A DNA stretch of 64,000 bases from an uncultured Devosia sp. (GCF_913055165.1 NZ_CAJXJS010000002.1:62001-126000); one strand, 5' to 3'. Positions 1 through 10,383 are shown, counted from the first letter of the stretch. The notes: a model not told the origin generated them from the letters alone. Program-made: numbers and translations.

Positions 1-39
1 CTTGTTCTTGTCTTCGATCTTGGTCTGCGATTCGGCCAT
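1..39 (-). CDS. tatC: Sec-independent protein translocase TatC, N-terminal fragment (runs off the left edge)
   Basis: Reverse strand reads MAESQTKIEDKNK directly downstream of tatB; assigned from tatABC gene order. Confidence 0.6.
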   Translation of the reverse strand, partial: MAESQTKIEDKNK

Positions 40-846
40 TTACTCAGTCTTTCCGGCCGTTGCGGCAGCTTTCTTGCGCGGCGCACGAGGCTTTGCCGGC
101 TTGGCGGCCTCCTCTGCACCGGCCTTGGCGACTTTTTTCGCAGGCGTCTTTCGCGCGGGCTTTGCCGTCGCAGGCTTTTCTGAAGCAGCAGTGCTCGTGG
201 AAGGAGCGGCGGCCTTGGATGCACGCGCCTTGGGCGACTTGGCCGCTGCGGTGGCAGCAGCGTCCGCCGGCTGATCCTTGGCTGTCGATTTCGTGGCGGC
301 CTTGGCGGGTGCAGCTTTGCCAGACGCAGGCTTACTGGCAGCGGCCTTGCCAGATGCAGTCCTGGCCGCTGCGGGTTTTGCAGGGTTGGTGGCGGGTGCC
401 GGTTTGGCAGCGGTGCGCGGCGCGGCCTTTACAGGCTCGGACTTGCTGGAAGTGAAGCCATATTCGGCCGCCATTTCGTCATTGGTCTTCTTTGGCGCCA
501 TGCCAGCCTGCTGCTGAATGGCCTCAACGACGCTTTCCTGAGTGGGGTCAGTGGGCTTGAGAGCGCCGCTGGGCGCCTCCTTGCCGTCCTTGCCGATGGC
601 GTTGAATTCCTTGCGGATTTCATCGGCAGTCTGCTTGAGCGGCGAGGTGATCGAGGTTCGCAGATTGCGTACCTCATCGAGGCCCGTGGTCTTGTTGATT
701 TCCCGCTGGAACTCCCGCCCCATGCGCTGAATCTGGCCAATAACCTTGCCAACGCGGCCCATGACCACAGGCAGGTCCTTGGGGCCGATGAAGATCAGCG
801 CGACAACGCCGATCACCAGCATCTCTGTCCAGCCTAGGCCGAGCAT
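40..846 (-). CDS. tatB: Sec-independent protein translocase TatB with long Ala/Lys/Pro-rich C-terminal tail
   Basis: N-terminus MLGLGWTEMLVIGVVALIFIGPKDLPVVMGRVGKVIGQIQRM is the typical TatB TM plus amphipathic helix; next to tatA. Confidence 0.93.
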   Translation of the reverse strand: MLGLGWTEMLVIGVVALIFIGPKDLPVVMGRVGKVIGQIQRMGREFQREINKTTGLDEVRNLRTSITSPLKQTADEIRKEFNAIGKDGKEAPSGALKPTDPTQESVVEAIQQQAGMAPKKTNDEMAAEYGFTSSKSEPVKAAPRTAAKPAPATNPAKPAAARTASGKAAASKPASGKAAPAKAATKSTAKDQPADAAATAAAKSPKARASKAAAPSTSTAASEKPATAKPARKTPAKKVAKAGAEEAAKPAKPRAPRKKAAATAGKTE

Positions 847-906
847 GTATTCAGTCTCCGGACGGCGGACAGGCCGCCACTATGAGGAATGGGCAAATGG
901 ACGCGC

Positions 907-1125
907 TCAGGCGTCCTTACTCTTGTCCACTTCCTTGGCATCGACGGTGCTGGGGGCGTCAGCCTGCAGGCGTTCGGCCGGCTTGTCGTCGTCCTTCATG
1001 CCCTTCTGGAAGGCTTTGATACCCTGGGCGACTTCACCCATCATACCGGAAATCTTCCCGCGGCCGAACAGCAGGATAACGACAACGGCAACTACGAGAA
1101 TGCCCCAAATAGACGGCGCGTGCAT
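907..1125 (-). CDS. tatA: Sec-independent protein translocase TatA
   Basis: 72 aa, [38 protein letters not shown]. Confidence 0.95.
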   Translation of the reverse strand: MHAPSIWGILVVAVVVILLFGRGKISGMMGEVAQGIKAFQKGMKDDDKPAERLQADAPSTVDAKEVDKSKDA

Positions 1126-1247
1126 GATGGTCTCCCTAGAACTCCTGATACGCGTTACACGCGATAGATAGACCGAGAAATAGGTTTAAATGCACCCGAA
1201 CACAAGAACGTGTTGCCGTTCGCCCCGCCGAAAGGTGGATTGCCGGT

Positions 1248-1919
1248 TCACGTTTGCTCGTCCTCCACTTCGTTGTCCCCCGGATCGGACGGGTCCAACG
1301 GGTCCTCGTCGTCGCGCAGAGCGCCATCGAAGGGCAGAGGAATCTGCATATCCGGCGGCAGGCGGCCACTGAGCAACCCTGCCCCCTTGAGCTCATCGAG
1401 GCCTGGAAGGTCCGAAAGGCTCTCAAGCCCAAAGTGATCGAGAAAGGCATCCGTGGTGCCATAGGTGACCGGGCGACCCGGCGTGCGGCGACGTCCGCGC
1501 ATCCGCACCCAGCCGGCTTCCATGAGCAAATCCAGCGTCCCCTTCCCGGTCGCCACCCCGCGCACTTCCTCAATCTCGGCGCGCGTGGCCGGCTGGTGAT
1601 AGGCGATGATCGACAGGGTCTCGAGGGCCGCGCGGGACAGTGGCCGCGTCTCGTGCTCCTCGCGGCGCAAGAGCAAACCCAGATCCTCAGCCGTGCGGAA
1701 GGCCCAGCCTTCGCCGCGACGCACCAGATTGACGCCGCGATGAGCATATTCTTGCTGGAGCTGAGTCAGCAGGAGGGCAATATCGACCCCTTCGCCCAGA
1801 TAAGGTGCCATGTCGACGGCGCGGAGTGGCTCCTGGGAGGCAAAGAGCAAGGCTTCAAGAATGCGCAGGTGGCGGCGAAGCACCTCGCCGGACTGGTCGG
1901 CTTGAACAGATTCACTCAC
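1248..1919 (-). CDS. scpB: Segregation and condensation protein ScpB
   Basis: Winged-helix ScpB pattern (LEALLFASQEPL..., LSIIAYHQPATRAEIEEVRGV); overlaps scpA end. Confidence 0.93.
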   Translation of the reverse strand: MSESVQADQSGEVLRRHLRILEALLFASQEPLRAVDMAPYLGEGVDIALLLTQLQQEYAHRGVNLVRRGEGWAFRTAEDLGLLLRREEHETRPLSRAALETLSIIAYHQPATRAEIEEVRGVATGKGTLDLLMEAGWVRMRGRRRTPGRPVTYGTTDAFLDHFGLESLSDLPGLDELKGAGLLSGRLPPDMQIPLPFDGALRDDEDPLDPSDPGDNEVEDEQT

Positions 1920-2704
1920 GCGCGATCACTCCGCCGGCGACGCATGAAAAGCGGGCCAAAGGTTTCAGTCTGCCGGATATCGATCTCGCCCTGCCGCACC
2001 AGTTCCAGGCTGGACGCGAAGGTCGAGGCACGAACCGTCGCACGCTCGGCGGGCGTGGTGAGATAGTCCACCAGATAGGCGTCGAGAGATACCCATTCCT
2101 GGCTTTCCCCGATCAGTCGCTTCAGGATGTCTCGCGCATCCTGAAGCGACCAGACGGTCCGCAGCCGCGGCGTGTAATCGGTGACAACGCCGCGTTCGCG
2201 CTGGCTGGAATAGGCCTTGAGCAGGTCGTAGAGGCTGGCTTCCCAGATGGAGCGGCGGGCAATCTCGATCGGCTCGGGGGCGCCGCGCGCGTAAATCTGA
2301 AAGCCGAGCCTGGGACGATTCATCAGCCGGCTGGCGGCAGTGCGCATGGCCTCAAGGCGCTTGAGGCGGAACTGCAGCATGGCGGCGAGCATCTCACCGC
2401 TCGGTTCCTCGTCGCCGGGAGCCTGCGGCACCATCAGGCGGCTCTTGAGATAGGCCAGCCATGCGGCCATCACGAGGTAATCGGCGGCCACCTCAATGCG
2501 GCGGGCCCTGATCTTGTCGATGAAGCCCAGATATTGCTCGGCCAGGGCAAGGACGGAAATCGCCGACAGATCGACCTTCTGCCGGCGGGCCAGATCCAGC
2601 AACAGATCGAGCGGGCCTTCATAGCCGCCGACGTCAACATGCAGGACGTCTTCCGCAGCAGGCGGCGCGGGCGTATCGAACCAGTTGATATCGGCCTCAG
2701 TCAT
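1916..2704 (-). CDS. scpA: Segregation and condensation protein ScpA
   Basis: YEGPLDLLLDLARRQKVDLSAISVLALAEQYL; start chosen at MTEADINW inside the longer ORF 1916..2758. Confidence 0.93.
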   Translation of the reverse strand: MTEADINWFDTPAPPAAEDVLHVDVGGYEGPLDLLLDLARRQKVDLSAISVLALAEQYLGFIDKIRARRIEVAADYLVMAAWLAYLKSRLMVPQAPGDEEPSGEMLAAMLQFRLKRLEAMRTAASRLMNRPRLGFQIYARGAPEPIEIARRSIWEASLYDLLKAYSSQRERGVVTDYTPRLRTVWSLQDARDILKRLIGESQEWVSLDAYLVDYLTTPAERATVRASTFASSLELVRQGEIDIRQTETFGPLFMRRRRSDRA

Positions 2705-2772
2705 TCTTGGCCCGTCGGGATGGGAAGCATGCCCCATCCTTGTCCGGTGGCGGACCAAGCGTCAAGCAAGTG

Positions 2773-4821
2773 CTAGAGCAGGAGGCAATCGCCACCGGCG
2801 GCCTTGACGTTGGTGCAGATATTGGCGGCGCTTTCGCGGGAGTTGGCTGGCACCAGCACACGGTAGTAGATGCCGCGCTCGCCAAGGTCGACGCGCTGGA
2901 TCTCAAGGCTGGCGCCGCCGAACAGGACGCCGTAGCGGGTGGCGATGGCCTGCGCCGACTGACGCGCGGCTTCTTCACTGCGCTGGGACGCCAGTTGCAC
3001 ATAGGCCGACGCTGAACCGCCCGAAGCGACCGCGGTAGTCGGCTGCGGCGTGGCCGGGGCGGCGGCGGGTGCCGCGGCAGCAGCGGCCGGTGCAGGCGCG
3101 GCGGCTGCCGAAGCGATGGACGCAAAGTCGGCAGGCCGCTCCATGGGCATGCGCACGGTCGAGCCGGCGATAGCAGCGCCGTTGGCGTCCACGACGGGAA
3201 TATCGGCCCCGGGCTCTGCTATGGCATTCGTGGCGGCCGCGGGGGTCGCGGCGACGTCGGTCGCCTGGGAAGTTGCAGTGGAAGCGGCCGCTTCGGCCTG
3301 CTGCGCGCTGGCGACGAGCTCCGGCGTCGAGAAATCGGCGCCGGGAACTTCCGGAACCTCGGGACGATCCACGGGAAGGATGCTCGACCCCGCGAGGCTG
3401 TCATCGCCGCTGACGATGGTGCCGTCGGGCCGCACGGTCACGGTTCGGACCTTGCGATTGACCAAACCATCCTGATTGGGATCGACGGTGCTGGAGTCGC
3501 TGCTGGCCAGCACGCCAGCAGCGGCGGGCGCGGTATTGGCGGCGACCACGGCTTCGGTATCGGCCTGGTCGCGGGACACAAGCTGCTCTTCGGCTCCGGC
3601 ATCGGCGCCGGATATTTCGTTAAAGACCACGGATTGGGGCACCTCGGCGGCCTCCGGGGTCTCGGGGACTTCCTTGGTGGGACTGGTATCGGCGACGAGA
3701 AGCGGCGCCGGTTCGTCCGTGCCACCGCCCTGCCCCAGCACCCAATAGAGCCCGAAACCGGCAACCGCCAACAGGGCAATGGCGACAAGCGGGCCGGCCA
3801 CGGCGCGGTTGAGGCGCATGGGCGCCCGAGCGGGGGGTGGCAGGGCCTCGGTATCGGCCTCAGGCGCGCGGGGCGCATCCGGACCGTCATTGACCCATTC
3901 GACATGCGCACCAGTAGCAGCAGCGGCGGCCAGGATGGCTTCGTCCACTGAACTGAGGTCAGAGGCGCGCTCGGCGGTCGCGGGCTTGGCAGGCGGGGTC
4001 TCTACGGTGGCGGGCTCGGCCGGTTCGGCCTGGACGGGCGTGGCAACCGTGGGGGTCGCCAGGCTGCGCAAGGCGGGGCTGGCAGGAGGCGGATTGGCGG
4101 TCGCGAGGCGGACGGCGGGACCGACCAGCCTTTCGATGTCGTCGAGGGGATCAGACGTGCCATGCGCAGAGGCCGGGCTTGCCTGTGCGGGCGGTTCGGG
4201 CGTCGCGACCGGCGCGGGCGCTGCCGGCGGGGGGGCATCCTCGGTCGGCTGTGGCTGAACGGTGCGTGGGGTACCATCACCCAGGCCGAAAATGGGCGGC
4301 ATGCCGAAGCTGTCGGCACTAGCCGAAGTGTCTTCGGGTTCTGGTTGCCGGACGGGCTCTGGCGCAGAGCGGTCCTGCGCCAGTTCGGCGGCGATGAGAT
4401 CAGCCAGGCTGTCCTGGTCGAGCGGCGCCAAGTCCTCTGGTTCATCCTTTGGCGCAGGCGCGGCAGCCGACACAACCTGGGGCGCAGGCGACATGGTTGG
4501 TTCGCTCCGCGCATTGCCCAGGCCGAAGTCGAATGAGAAGGGTTCCACCGGCTCCGGGGCGTCGGCGTTCTGATCGCCCGGGATGCGGATGGACGGCCTC
4601 AGCGAAGTCGGCTCGACCGCAGGTGCCGCCGTTTCGGAGACTTGAGGACGCTGTGCCGGCGCCTCGGCAGTGTCGCCCGGAATACGGACCGGCACAGGCT
4701 TGGGCCTATCGTCCGGCTTGTCGCTGCGGGCCTCGTCGGCCATCAGCCGCGCCAATTCGGCAATAAGATCGTCCGGTGCTTCAGTCTGTGCGGCCATCGA
4801 TTGCGGTTTCGCTGACGTCAT
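2773..4821 (-). CDS. SPOR-domain membrane protein
   Basis: 682 aa, acidic/Pro-Ala-rich N-terminus, one TM (GPLVAIALLAVAGFGLYWVLG), C-terminal SPOR-like YVQLASQRSEEAARQSAQAIATRYG...RGIYYRVLVPA. Confidence 0.85.
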   Translation of the reverse strand: MTSAKPQSMAAQTEAPDDLIAELARLMADEARSDKPDDRPKPVPVRIPGDTAEAPAQRPQVSETAAPAVEPTSLRPSIRIPGDQNADAPEPVEPFSFDFGLGNARSEPTMSPAPQVVSAAAPAPKDEPEDLAPLDQDSLADLIAAELAQDRSAPEPVRQPEPEDTSASADSFGMPPIFGLGDGTPRTVQPQPTEDAPPPAAPAPVATPEPPAQASPASAHGTSDPLDDIERLVGPAVRLATANPPPASPALRSLATPTVATPVQAEPAEPATVETPPAKPATAERASDLSSVDEAILAAAAATGAHVEWVNDGPDAPRAPEADTEALPPPARAPMRLNRAVAGPLVAIALLAVAGFGLYWVLGQGGGTDEPAPLLVADTSPTKEVPETPEAAEVPQSVVFNEISGADAGAEEQLVSRDQADTEAVVAANTAPAAAGVLASSDSSTVDPNQDGLVNRKVRTVTVRPDGTIVSGDDSLAGSSILPVDRPEVPEVPGADFSTPELVASAQQAEAAASTATSQATDVAATPAAATNAIAEPGADIPVVDANGAAIAGSTVRMPMERPADFASIASAAAAPAPAAAAAAPAAAPATPQPTTAVASGGSASAYVQLASQRSEEAARQSAQAIATRYGVLFGGASLEIQRVDLGERGIYYRVLVPANSRESAANICTNVKAAGGDCLLL

Positions 4822-4894
4822 GTGGCAGCGCCCCTAGAATGCGGAATGTCCTGTCAAGGATTTTGCCGCGTATTTTCACACCAATGCGCCCGAA

Positions 4895-6640
4895 TTATGA
4901 AAGCTCCTCAGGCGCCGAGACCCCCAAAATCCCAAGGCCGTTGCGGATTACCTGACGAACGGCGTCGACGAGTGCGAGTCGAGCTAGAGTCAACTTCGGG
5001 TCCGATTGGTTAACAAATCGTAACTGCGGGTCATCCTTGCCCTTGGCCCAGAAGCCATGCAAGGCCGCCGAAAGCTCGTGCACATAAAACGCAATCCGGT
5101 GGGGTTCATGCGCAATCGTGGCGGCAGCCACGGTCCGCGGCCACGCGCCAAGCAGGCGGATCAGTTCAATATCGGCTGCGCTGCCCAGCAGTTCCAGCTC
5201 CGCACCGGCCAGGGCAGCCGAGGAGATATCGAGATCGGGCATGTCGCGCTCTGCCGTGCGGAAAATCGAGCAGGCCCGCGCATGGGCATATTGCACGTAG
5301 AAGACGGGATTATCGCGCGTCTGTTCCTTGACCAGCGCGAAATCAAAGTCCATCGCGGCATCGTTGCGCCGGAAGAGCAGCATGAAACGGGTCGCATCGG
5401 CACCCACTTCCTCTACGACATCAGAAAGCAGAACCAGATCGCCCGAGCGCTTGGACATCTTGAACGGCTCACCGTTCTTTAGCAGGCGGACGAGCTGGCA
5501 GATGCGCACATCGATATCGGCCTCGCCGTTGGAGACGGCCTTGACGGCCGCCTGCAGGCGCTTGACGTAGCCGGAGTGATCGGCACCCAGCACGTTGATC
5601 ATGTGCTTGAAGCCGCGCAGATATTTGTTGCGGTGATAGGCGATGTCGGCGGCGAAATAGGTGTAGGAGCCATCGGACTTGATCAGGGCGCGATCAGTGT
5701 CGTCGCCATAGTCGGTTGCGCGGAACAGCGTTTGTTCGCGATCTTCCCAATCTTCGGGTGTCTTGCCCTTGGGCGGCTCCAGCCGACCCTCATAGACCAT
5801 GCCTTCCTCGCGCAGCCAGTCCAGCGTTGTCTGGATGTCACCGCCCTGCCCGTGGAGTGTGCGTTCGGAGAAGAAGACGTCGTGATGGATGTTGAGCTGG
5901 GCCAGGTCAGCCTTGACCAGATCCATCATGGCAGCGAGGGCCGCCTCACGCGCGATGAGCACGGCTTCCTGCTCGGACATGTCGAGCAGCGACTTGCCAT
6001 ACTCGGCGGCAAGCGCCTTGCCCACGGGGATCAGATAGTCTCCGGGATAGAAGCCAGACGGAATCTCAATCGTTTCGCCCAGCGCCTCGCGATAGCGCAG
6101 GAGGGCCGACTCGCCCAGGATTATTGTCTGGCCTCCGGTATCGTTGATGTAATATTCGCGGGTTACGTCATAACCCGACCAGGCCATGAGCGAAGCAAGC
6201 GCGTCGCCAAAAACGGCGCCGCGTGTGTGGCCCACATGCATGGGGCCGGTCGGGTTGGCCGAGACATATTCGACATTGACCCGCTCGCCCTTGCCCAGGT
6301 TCGTGCGGCCATAGTTCTCGCCCTGCGCGCCGACGGCCTTGAGGACCTGGTGCCAGATGGAGTCCGCGAGCCGGAAATTTATGAAGCCAGGGCCGGCCAC
6401 TTCAACGGAGGTGATGTCCGGAGCGGATTTGAAGCGCTCCACCAGACCTGCAGCAACTTCGCGCGGGTTCTTGCCCAAGGGCTTGGCCACAACCATTGCC
6501 GCATTGGTCGACAGGTCGCCATGGGCAGGGTCGCGCGGCGGCTCCACCACGACACGCGTCAGCAGCTCATTGTCGAGCTGGGGATAGTCGGCGCGCAGGG
6601 CCTCGGTGACCCGGGTGGTGAAAAGGGCGAAAATGTCCAT
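4895..6640 (-). CDS. argS: Arginyl-tRNA synthetase
   Basis: 581 aa; HVGHTRG and FKMSKRSG class I motifs, C-terminal arginine-family ending. Confidence 0.97.
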   Translation of the reverse strand: MDIFALFTTRVTEALRADYPQLDNELLTRVVVEPPRDPAHGDLSTNAAMVVAKPLGKNPREVAAGLVERFKSAPDITSVEVAGPGFINFRLADSIWHQVLKAVGAQGENYGRTNLGKGERVNVEYVSANPTGPMHVGHTRGAVFGDALASLMAWSGYDVTREYYINDTGGQTIILGESALLRYREALGETIEIPSGFYPGDYLIPVGKALAAEYGKSLLDMSEQEAVLIAREAALAAMMDLVKADLAQLNIHHDVFFSERTLHGQGGDIQTTLDWLREEGMVYEGRLEPPKGKTPEDWEDREQTLFRATDYGDDTDRALIKSDGSYTYFAADIAYHRNKYLRGFKHMINVLGADHSGYVKRLQAAVKAVSNGEADIDVRICQLVRLLKNGEPFKMSKRSGDLVLLSDVVEEVGADATRFMLLFRRNDAAMDFDFALVKEQTRDNPVFYVQYAHARACSIFRTAERDMPDLDISSAALAGAELELLGSAADIELIRLLGAWPRTVAAATIAHEPHRIAFYVHELSAALHGFWAKGKDDPQLRFVNQSDPKLTLARLALVDAVRQVIRNGLGILGVSAPEELS

Positions 6641-6700
6641 GGCCTGTAACCAATGTGTCCTGTTTGGGCGAAGTTCGACTTTGCCACAACCGCCAGTCCA

Positions 6701-6784
6701 CCCTCGGGCTCGACCCGAGGGCCGGCCGCCGCTTCGGCGGTGTTGAGAGAGGTCCTCAGGTCAAGCCCGAGGACGGACCTGAGG
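6701..6784. repeat. Cluster of three short inverted repeats (REP-like palindromic element)
   Basis: CCCTCGGG-ctcga-CCCGAGGG (6701..6721), CCGCCG-ctt-CGGCGG (6727..6741), CCTCAGGTC...GACCTGAGG (6754..6784) between argS and dgt. Confidence 0.6.
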
Positions 6785-6826
6785 TTGGGGACGGGGCAAA
6801 GGTCGCCTCACCGATATGCGGTCCGG

Positions 6827-7975
6827 TTAACGGAAATCCGGTCGAGCGTCAAACAAGCGTTGATGCTCGTCGAGCGCGTAAGGATCAGTCATTCCGGCGA
6901 TATAGTCAGCGACAATGCGCGCGCGCTCGAGGCCGGCCACCGCCCTGCCGGCTTCGCCCCAGCGACCCGGCATATCGGCGTCGGCCATATAGGCGGCGAA
7001 GAGACGCTCCACCACGGCTTCGCTCTCGCGCACCGGCACCATGACGTCTTCATGGCGGTAGACACGGTTGAACAGGAAGGATTTCAGCTGTTTTTCGTCC
7101 GAAGCCATGCCTGCGGAGAAGCCCACCAGGGTACGGCCGGCCTGCCGGACGTCCTCAGGAGACGACACGCCCGCGGATGCAATGTTTTTCTGGGCGGTGA
7201 CAATAACGTCCTCGACGGCACGGGTGATCATCCGCCGCTGCACTTCATGGGTCTGCCGCTTGGCGGCAATGCCGGGATAAAGCGCAAAGACTTCCTCTAC
7301 GATCGAGCCGGCCATGGGGACGCCCAGGAAATCCTCGAGCGTTACGAGGTTGGCCCGCAGAGCATCATCAATGTCATGGGCATTGTAGGCAATGTCGTCA
7401 GCAATCGCGGCAACCTGGGCCTCGAGACTGGCATGGGTGTTGACGCGCAGGTCCGCCGGCACCGGAAGTTCCGCCAGGTCAACCAGATGCGGCAGAGGCC
7501 CGTTGTGCTTGAGAATACCTTCCAGCGTCTCCCAAGTCAGATTGAGGCCATCGTGCTCTGCGTAGCGGTTCTCCAGGCGTGTCACGACCCGCAATGCCTG
7601 TACGTTGTGATCGAAGCCGCCGAAGGGCTCCATGGCTCGATCAAGCGCCCGCTCGCCAGCGTGACCGAAAGGTGTATGGCCCAGATCATGGCTGAGGGCG
7701 ATGGCTTCGGCCAGATCCTCATCCAGTTCCAGCGCCCGCGCGATGGATCGCGCGATCTGGCTGACCTCCAGCGTGTGGGTCAACCGGTTGCGGAAGTGGC
7801 GGCCTTCGTGGGCCAGGAAAACCTGCGTCTTGTGCTGCAACCTGCGAAAGGCCGTTGAGTGGATGATGCGATCCCGATCGCGCTGAAATTCTGAGCGCGT
7901 GGGACTTGCCCCCGTGTCATAGAGACGTCCGAGGGACTGCGATGCCTTGCTGGCGTAGGAAGCGGTGTTTCGCAT
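6827..7975 (-). CDS. dgt: dGTPase-like HD phosphohydrolase
   Basis: RTRLxHTLEVSQIARSIAR-like region (RNRLTHTLEVSQIARSIARAL) and HDLGHTPFGHAGE. Confidence 0.93.
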   Translation of the reverse strand: MRNTASYASKASQSLGRLYDTGASPTRSEFQRDRDRIIHSTAFRRLQHKTQVFLAHEGRHFRNRLTHTLEVSQIARSIARALELDEDLAEAIALSHDLGHTPFGHAGERALDRAMEPFGGFDHNVQALRVVTRLENRYAEHDGLNLTWETLEGILKHNGPLPHLVDLAELPVPADLRVNTHASLEAQVAAIADDIAYNAHDIDDALRANLVTLEDFLGVPMAGSIVEEVFALYPGIAAKRQTHEVQRRMITRAVEDVIVTAQKNIASAGVSSPEDVRQAGRTLVGFSAGMASDEKQLKSFLFNRVYRHEDVMVPVRESEAVVERLFAAYMADADMPGRWGEAGRAVAGLERARIVADYIAGMTDPYALDEHQRLFDARPDFR

Positions 7976-8061
7976 CTGCTCTGTTCGGCCCTTTGCAACC
8001 CGGCGTTGAACGCCTATCTTATGACCAGCGTTATGACATTACGACCGACACGGGATTTCCC

Positions 8062-8415
8062 ATGACCGACGCAGCACTTGCCGATGCCCCTGCCGTAACC
8101 CTTTCGGATCGCGCCGCCAAGCGCGTCTCGCGCATCCTTTCCAAGGAAGCGCCCGGTACGGTGCTGCGGATTTCGGTGGCTGGCGGCGGTTGTTCGGGTT
8201 TCCAGTACGAATACAATCTGGTGCAGGAAACACCCGCCAGTGATGATCTGGTGTTGCAGAAGGGCGATGCGACCGTTCTGATTGATTCCCTGAGCCTGGA
8301 GTTCATGGGTGGGGCGGAGATTGACTTTGTCGACGACCTGATCGGGCAGTCCTTCCAAATCAAGAACCCCAACGCGGTCGCGTCCTGTGGCTGCGGCACG
8401 AGTTTTGCGGTCTAG
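8062..8415 (+). CDS. erpA: A-type iron-sulfur cluster insertion protein (ErpA/IscA family)
   Basis: GGGCSGFQYEY and C-terminal SCGCGTSFAV cysteine motifs; start MTDAALADAP. Confidence 0.92.
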   Translation: MTDAALADAPAVTLSDRAAKRVSRILSKEAPGTVLRISVAGGGCSGFQYEYNLVQETPASDDLVLQKGDATVLIDSLSLEFMGGAEIDFVDDLIGQSFQIKNPNAVASCGCGTSFAV

Positions 8416-8475
8416 CAACAAGTTACTGTTGTTGAATCGGCAGCGACCCGGCACAAGAAGGCGGGGAGGAATGCC

Positions 8476-9585
8476 GTGACCAATATGCAAGCCACCGACA
8501 AAGTGATCGATGAGGCGGTTGCCAGCGGCAAGCTGGTTGGCGCCGTGGTCGTTATCTCCAAGGATGGTCAGATCATCCATCAACGCGCAGCCGGGCTCGC
8601 CGACCGTGAGGCCGGGACGCCGATGCAGCAGGACACGATTTTCCGCGCGGCGTCGCTGACCAAACCGATGGTGGCGGCCACATTGCTGGCAATGGCCGAC
8701 AAAGGACTGGTGCGCGTAGACGATCCTGTCACGGACTATCTGCCCTATTTCAAACCAAAGCTGGCCGACGGCAGTCAGCCGGTGATCACGCTCAAGCACC
8801 TGCTGACGCACACCGCCGGGCTGATCTACGATTATTCGGACAAGGACCCGCGGATCAGCGCCGGGCTGACCGATACGGATATGCACCTGGATGAGTTGCT
8901 GCCGCTGCTCGGCGCGCAGGAGCTTTCCTATCCGCCCGGCACGTCCTGGTTCTACTCGATGGCGATCGACGTGCTCGGAGGCGTCGTCGCGAAGCTGCAT
9001 GGCGGCCGTTTGCGGGACGCTGTCGCGCATTATGTGACCGAACCCCTTGGCATGGCCGACACAGCCTTCCACGTGACCGACCGCGACCGTCTTGCCGTCC
9101 CCTATGCCGATGGCGAAGACAGGCCAGTGCGCATGGGCGAGCCGCACGCGGCCAAGAACCCCTGGGGTGGCATCACCCGCTTCTCCCCTGCCCGGATCTT
9201 CAACGAGAAGGCATTCGAGTGCGGCGGCGGCGGCATGGCGACCACGGGCCCCGATTTCATTCGATTCCTCAATGCGATGCTGGCAGATGGCGGAGCTGTG
9301 CTCAGGCCCGAAACGGCGAAGATGGCCATGCAGGACCAGATGGGCTACGAGCGCGAGCCTGGCCAGGCCTTCAGCTTCCTCGGCAGCTACACGACCGATC
9401 CCGCCCGAGCTGATCTTTATTGGCCGGCGGGCACCAATAATTGGGGCGGTATTTACGGACACATCTGGTCGATCGATCCGGTGAACCGGATCACCATGGT
9501 TTCGCTGAGCAATACGGCGTTCTATGGTGGCGAGCTGGCTTTTCCGCGCGCCCTGCGCAAGGCCGTCTACTCCGATTTGACCTGA
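8476..9585 (+). CDS. Serine hydrolase, beta-lactamase/esterase family
   Basis: IFRAASLTKPMVAATLLAMADKG (SxxK), LLTHTAGLIYDY, C-terminal NNWGGIYGHIWSIDP. Confidence 0.9.
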   Translation: MTNMQATDKVIDEAVASGKLVGAVVVISKDGQIIHQRAAGLADREAGTPMQQDTIFRAASLTKPMVAATLLAMADKGLVRVDDPVTDYLPYFKPKLADGSQPVITLKHLLTHTAGLIYDYSDKDPRISAGLTDTDMHLDELLPLLGAQELSYPPGTSWFYSMAIDVLGGVVAKLHGGRLRDAVAHYVTEPLGMADTAFHVTDRDRLAVPYADGEDRPVRMGEPHAAKNPWGGITRFSPARIFNEKAFECGGGGMATTGPDFIRFLNAMLADGGAVLRPETAKMAMQDQMGYEREPGQAFSFLGSYTTDPARADLYWPAGTNNWGGIYGHIWSIDPVNRITMVSLSNTAFYGGELAFPRALRKAVYSDLT

Positions 9586-9593
9586 GGCCCGCC

Positions 9594-10379
9594 ATGACCC
9601 TGCGTATCGCGACCTGGAACATCAACGGCATCAAGGCCCGCCTGGAACTGGTGCTGCGCTGGCTGGAGGAGGAGAAGCCCGACATTGTCGGCCTGCAGGA
9701 AATCAAGACGGTGGACGAAGGTTTCCCGCGCGCCGAGTTCGAGGCCCTGGGCTACAATGTGGAAACCCACGGCCAGAAGAGCTGGAACGGCGTGGCCCTC
9801 CTCTCCAAGCTGCCGTTCGACGAGGTGCATCGCGGCCTGCCGGGCAATGACGAGGACGAGCAGGCGCGCCTGATCGAGGGGGTGTTCTCGCTCGATGGCG
9901 GTGTGGTGCGGGTGTGCAATATCTACCTGCCCAATGGTAACCCGGTGGATACGGAAAAATTCCCTTACAAGCTGGCCTGGATGGACCGGCTCAACAGCTT
10001 TGTGGAAGGCCGCCTGGCGCTCGAAGAGCCCTTCATCCTGATGGGTGATTTCAATCTGATCCCGGCGCCGATCGACGCCCATGACCCCAAGGCCTGGTGG
10101 GGCGATGCGCTCTATCGCCCGGAAAGCCTGGAGAAATTCCGCATACTGCGGAATCTGGGCATGACTGATGCGCTGAGGGCGATCACGGCCGAGGAAGCCT
10201 ATACGTTCTGGGATTTCCAGGCGGGCGCGTGGCGGCGCAATGCCGGCATCCGCATCGACCACCTGATGCTGTCACCCCAGGCCGCGGACCGGCTGGACGA
10301 TGTGGTGGTGCACAAGGACGTGCGCGGCTGGGACAAGCCCAGTGACCATGTGCCGGTCGAGGGCGCCTTCAGCTTCTGA
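9594..10379 (+). CDS. xth: Exodeoxyribonuclease III
   Basis: LRIATWNINGIKARL, LQEIKTVDEGFP, MGDFNLIPAPIDAHDP, RIDHLMLSP. Confidence 0.95.
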   Translation: MTLRIATWNINGIKARLELVLRWLEEEKPDIVGLQEIKTVDEGFPRAEFEALGYNVETHGQKSWNGVALLSKLPFDEVHRGLPGNDEDEQARLIEGVFSLDGGVVRVCNIYLPNGNPVDTEKFPYKLAWMDRLNSFVEGRLALEEPFILMGDFNLIPAPIDAHDPKAWWGDALYRPESLEKFRILRNLGMTDALRAITAEEAYTFWDFQAGAWRRNAGIRIDHLMLSPQAADRLDDVVVHKDVRGWDKPSDHVPVEGAFSF

Positions 10380-10383
10380 GGCG

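Noticed and set aside
8014-9462. 482-aa minus-strand ORF opposite erpA and the serine hydrolase
   Set aside because: Overlaps two well-supported plus-strand genes; composition typical of GC shadow ORFs.
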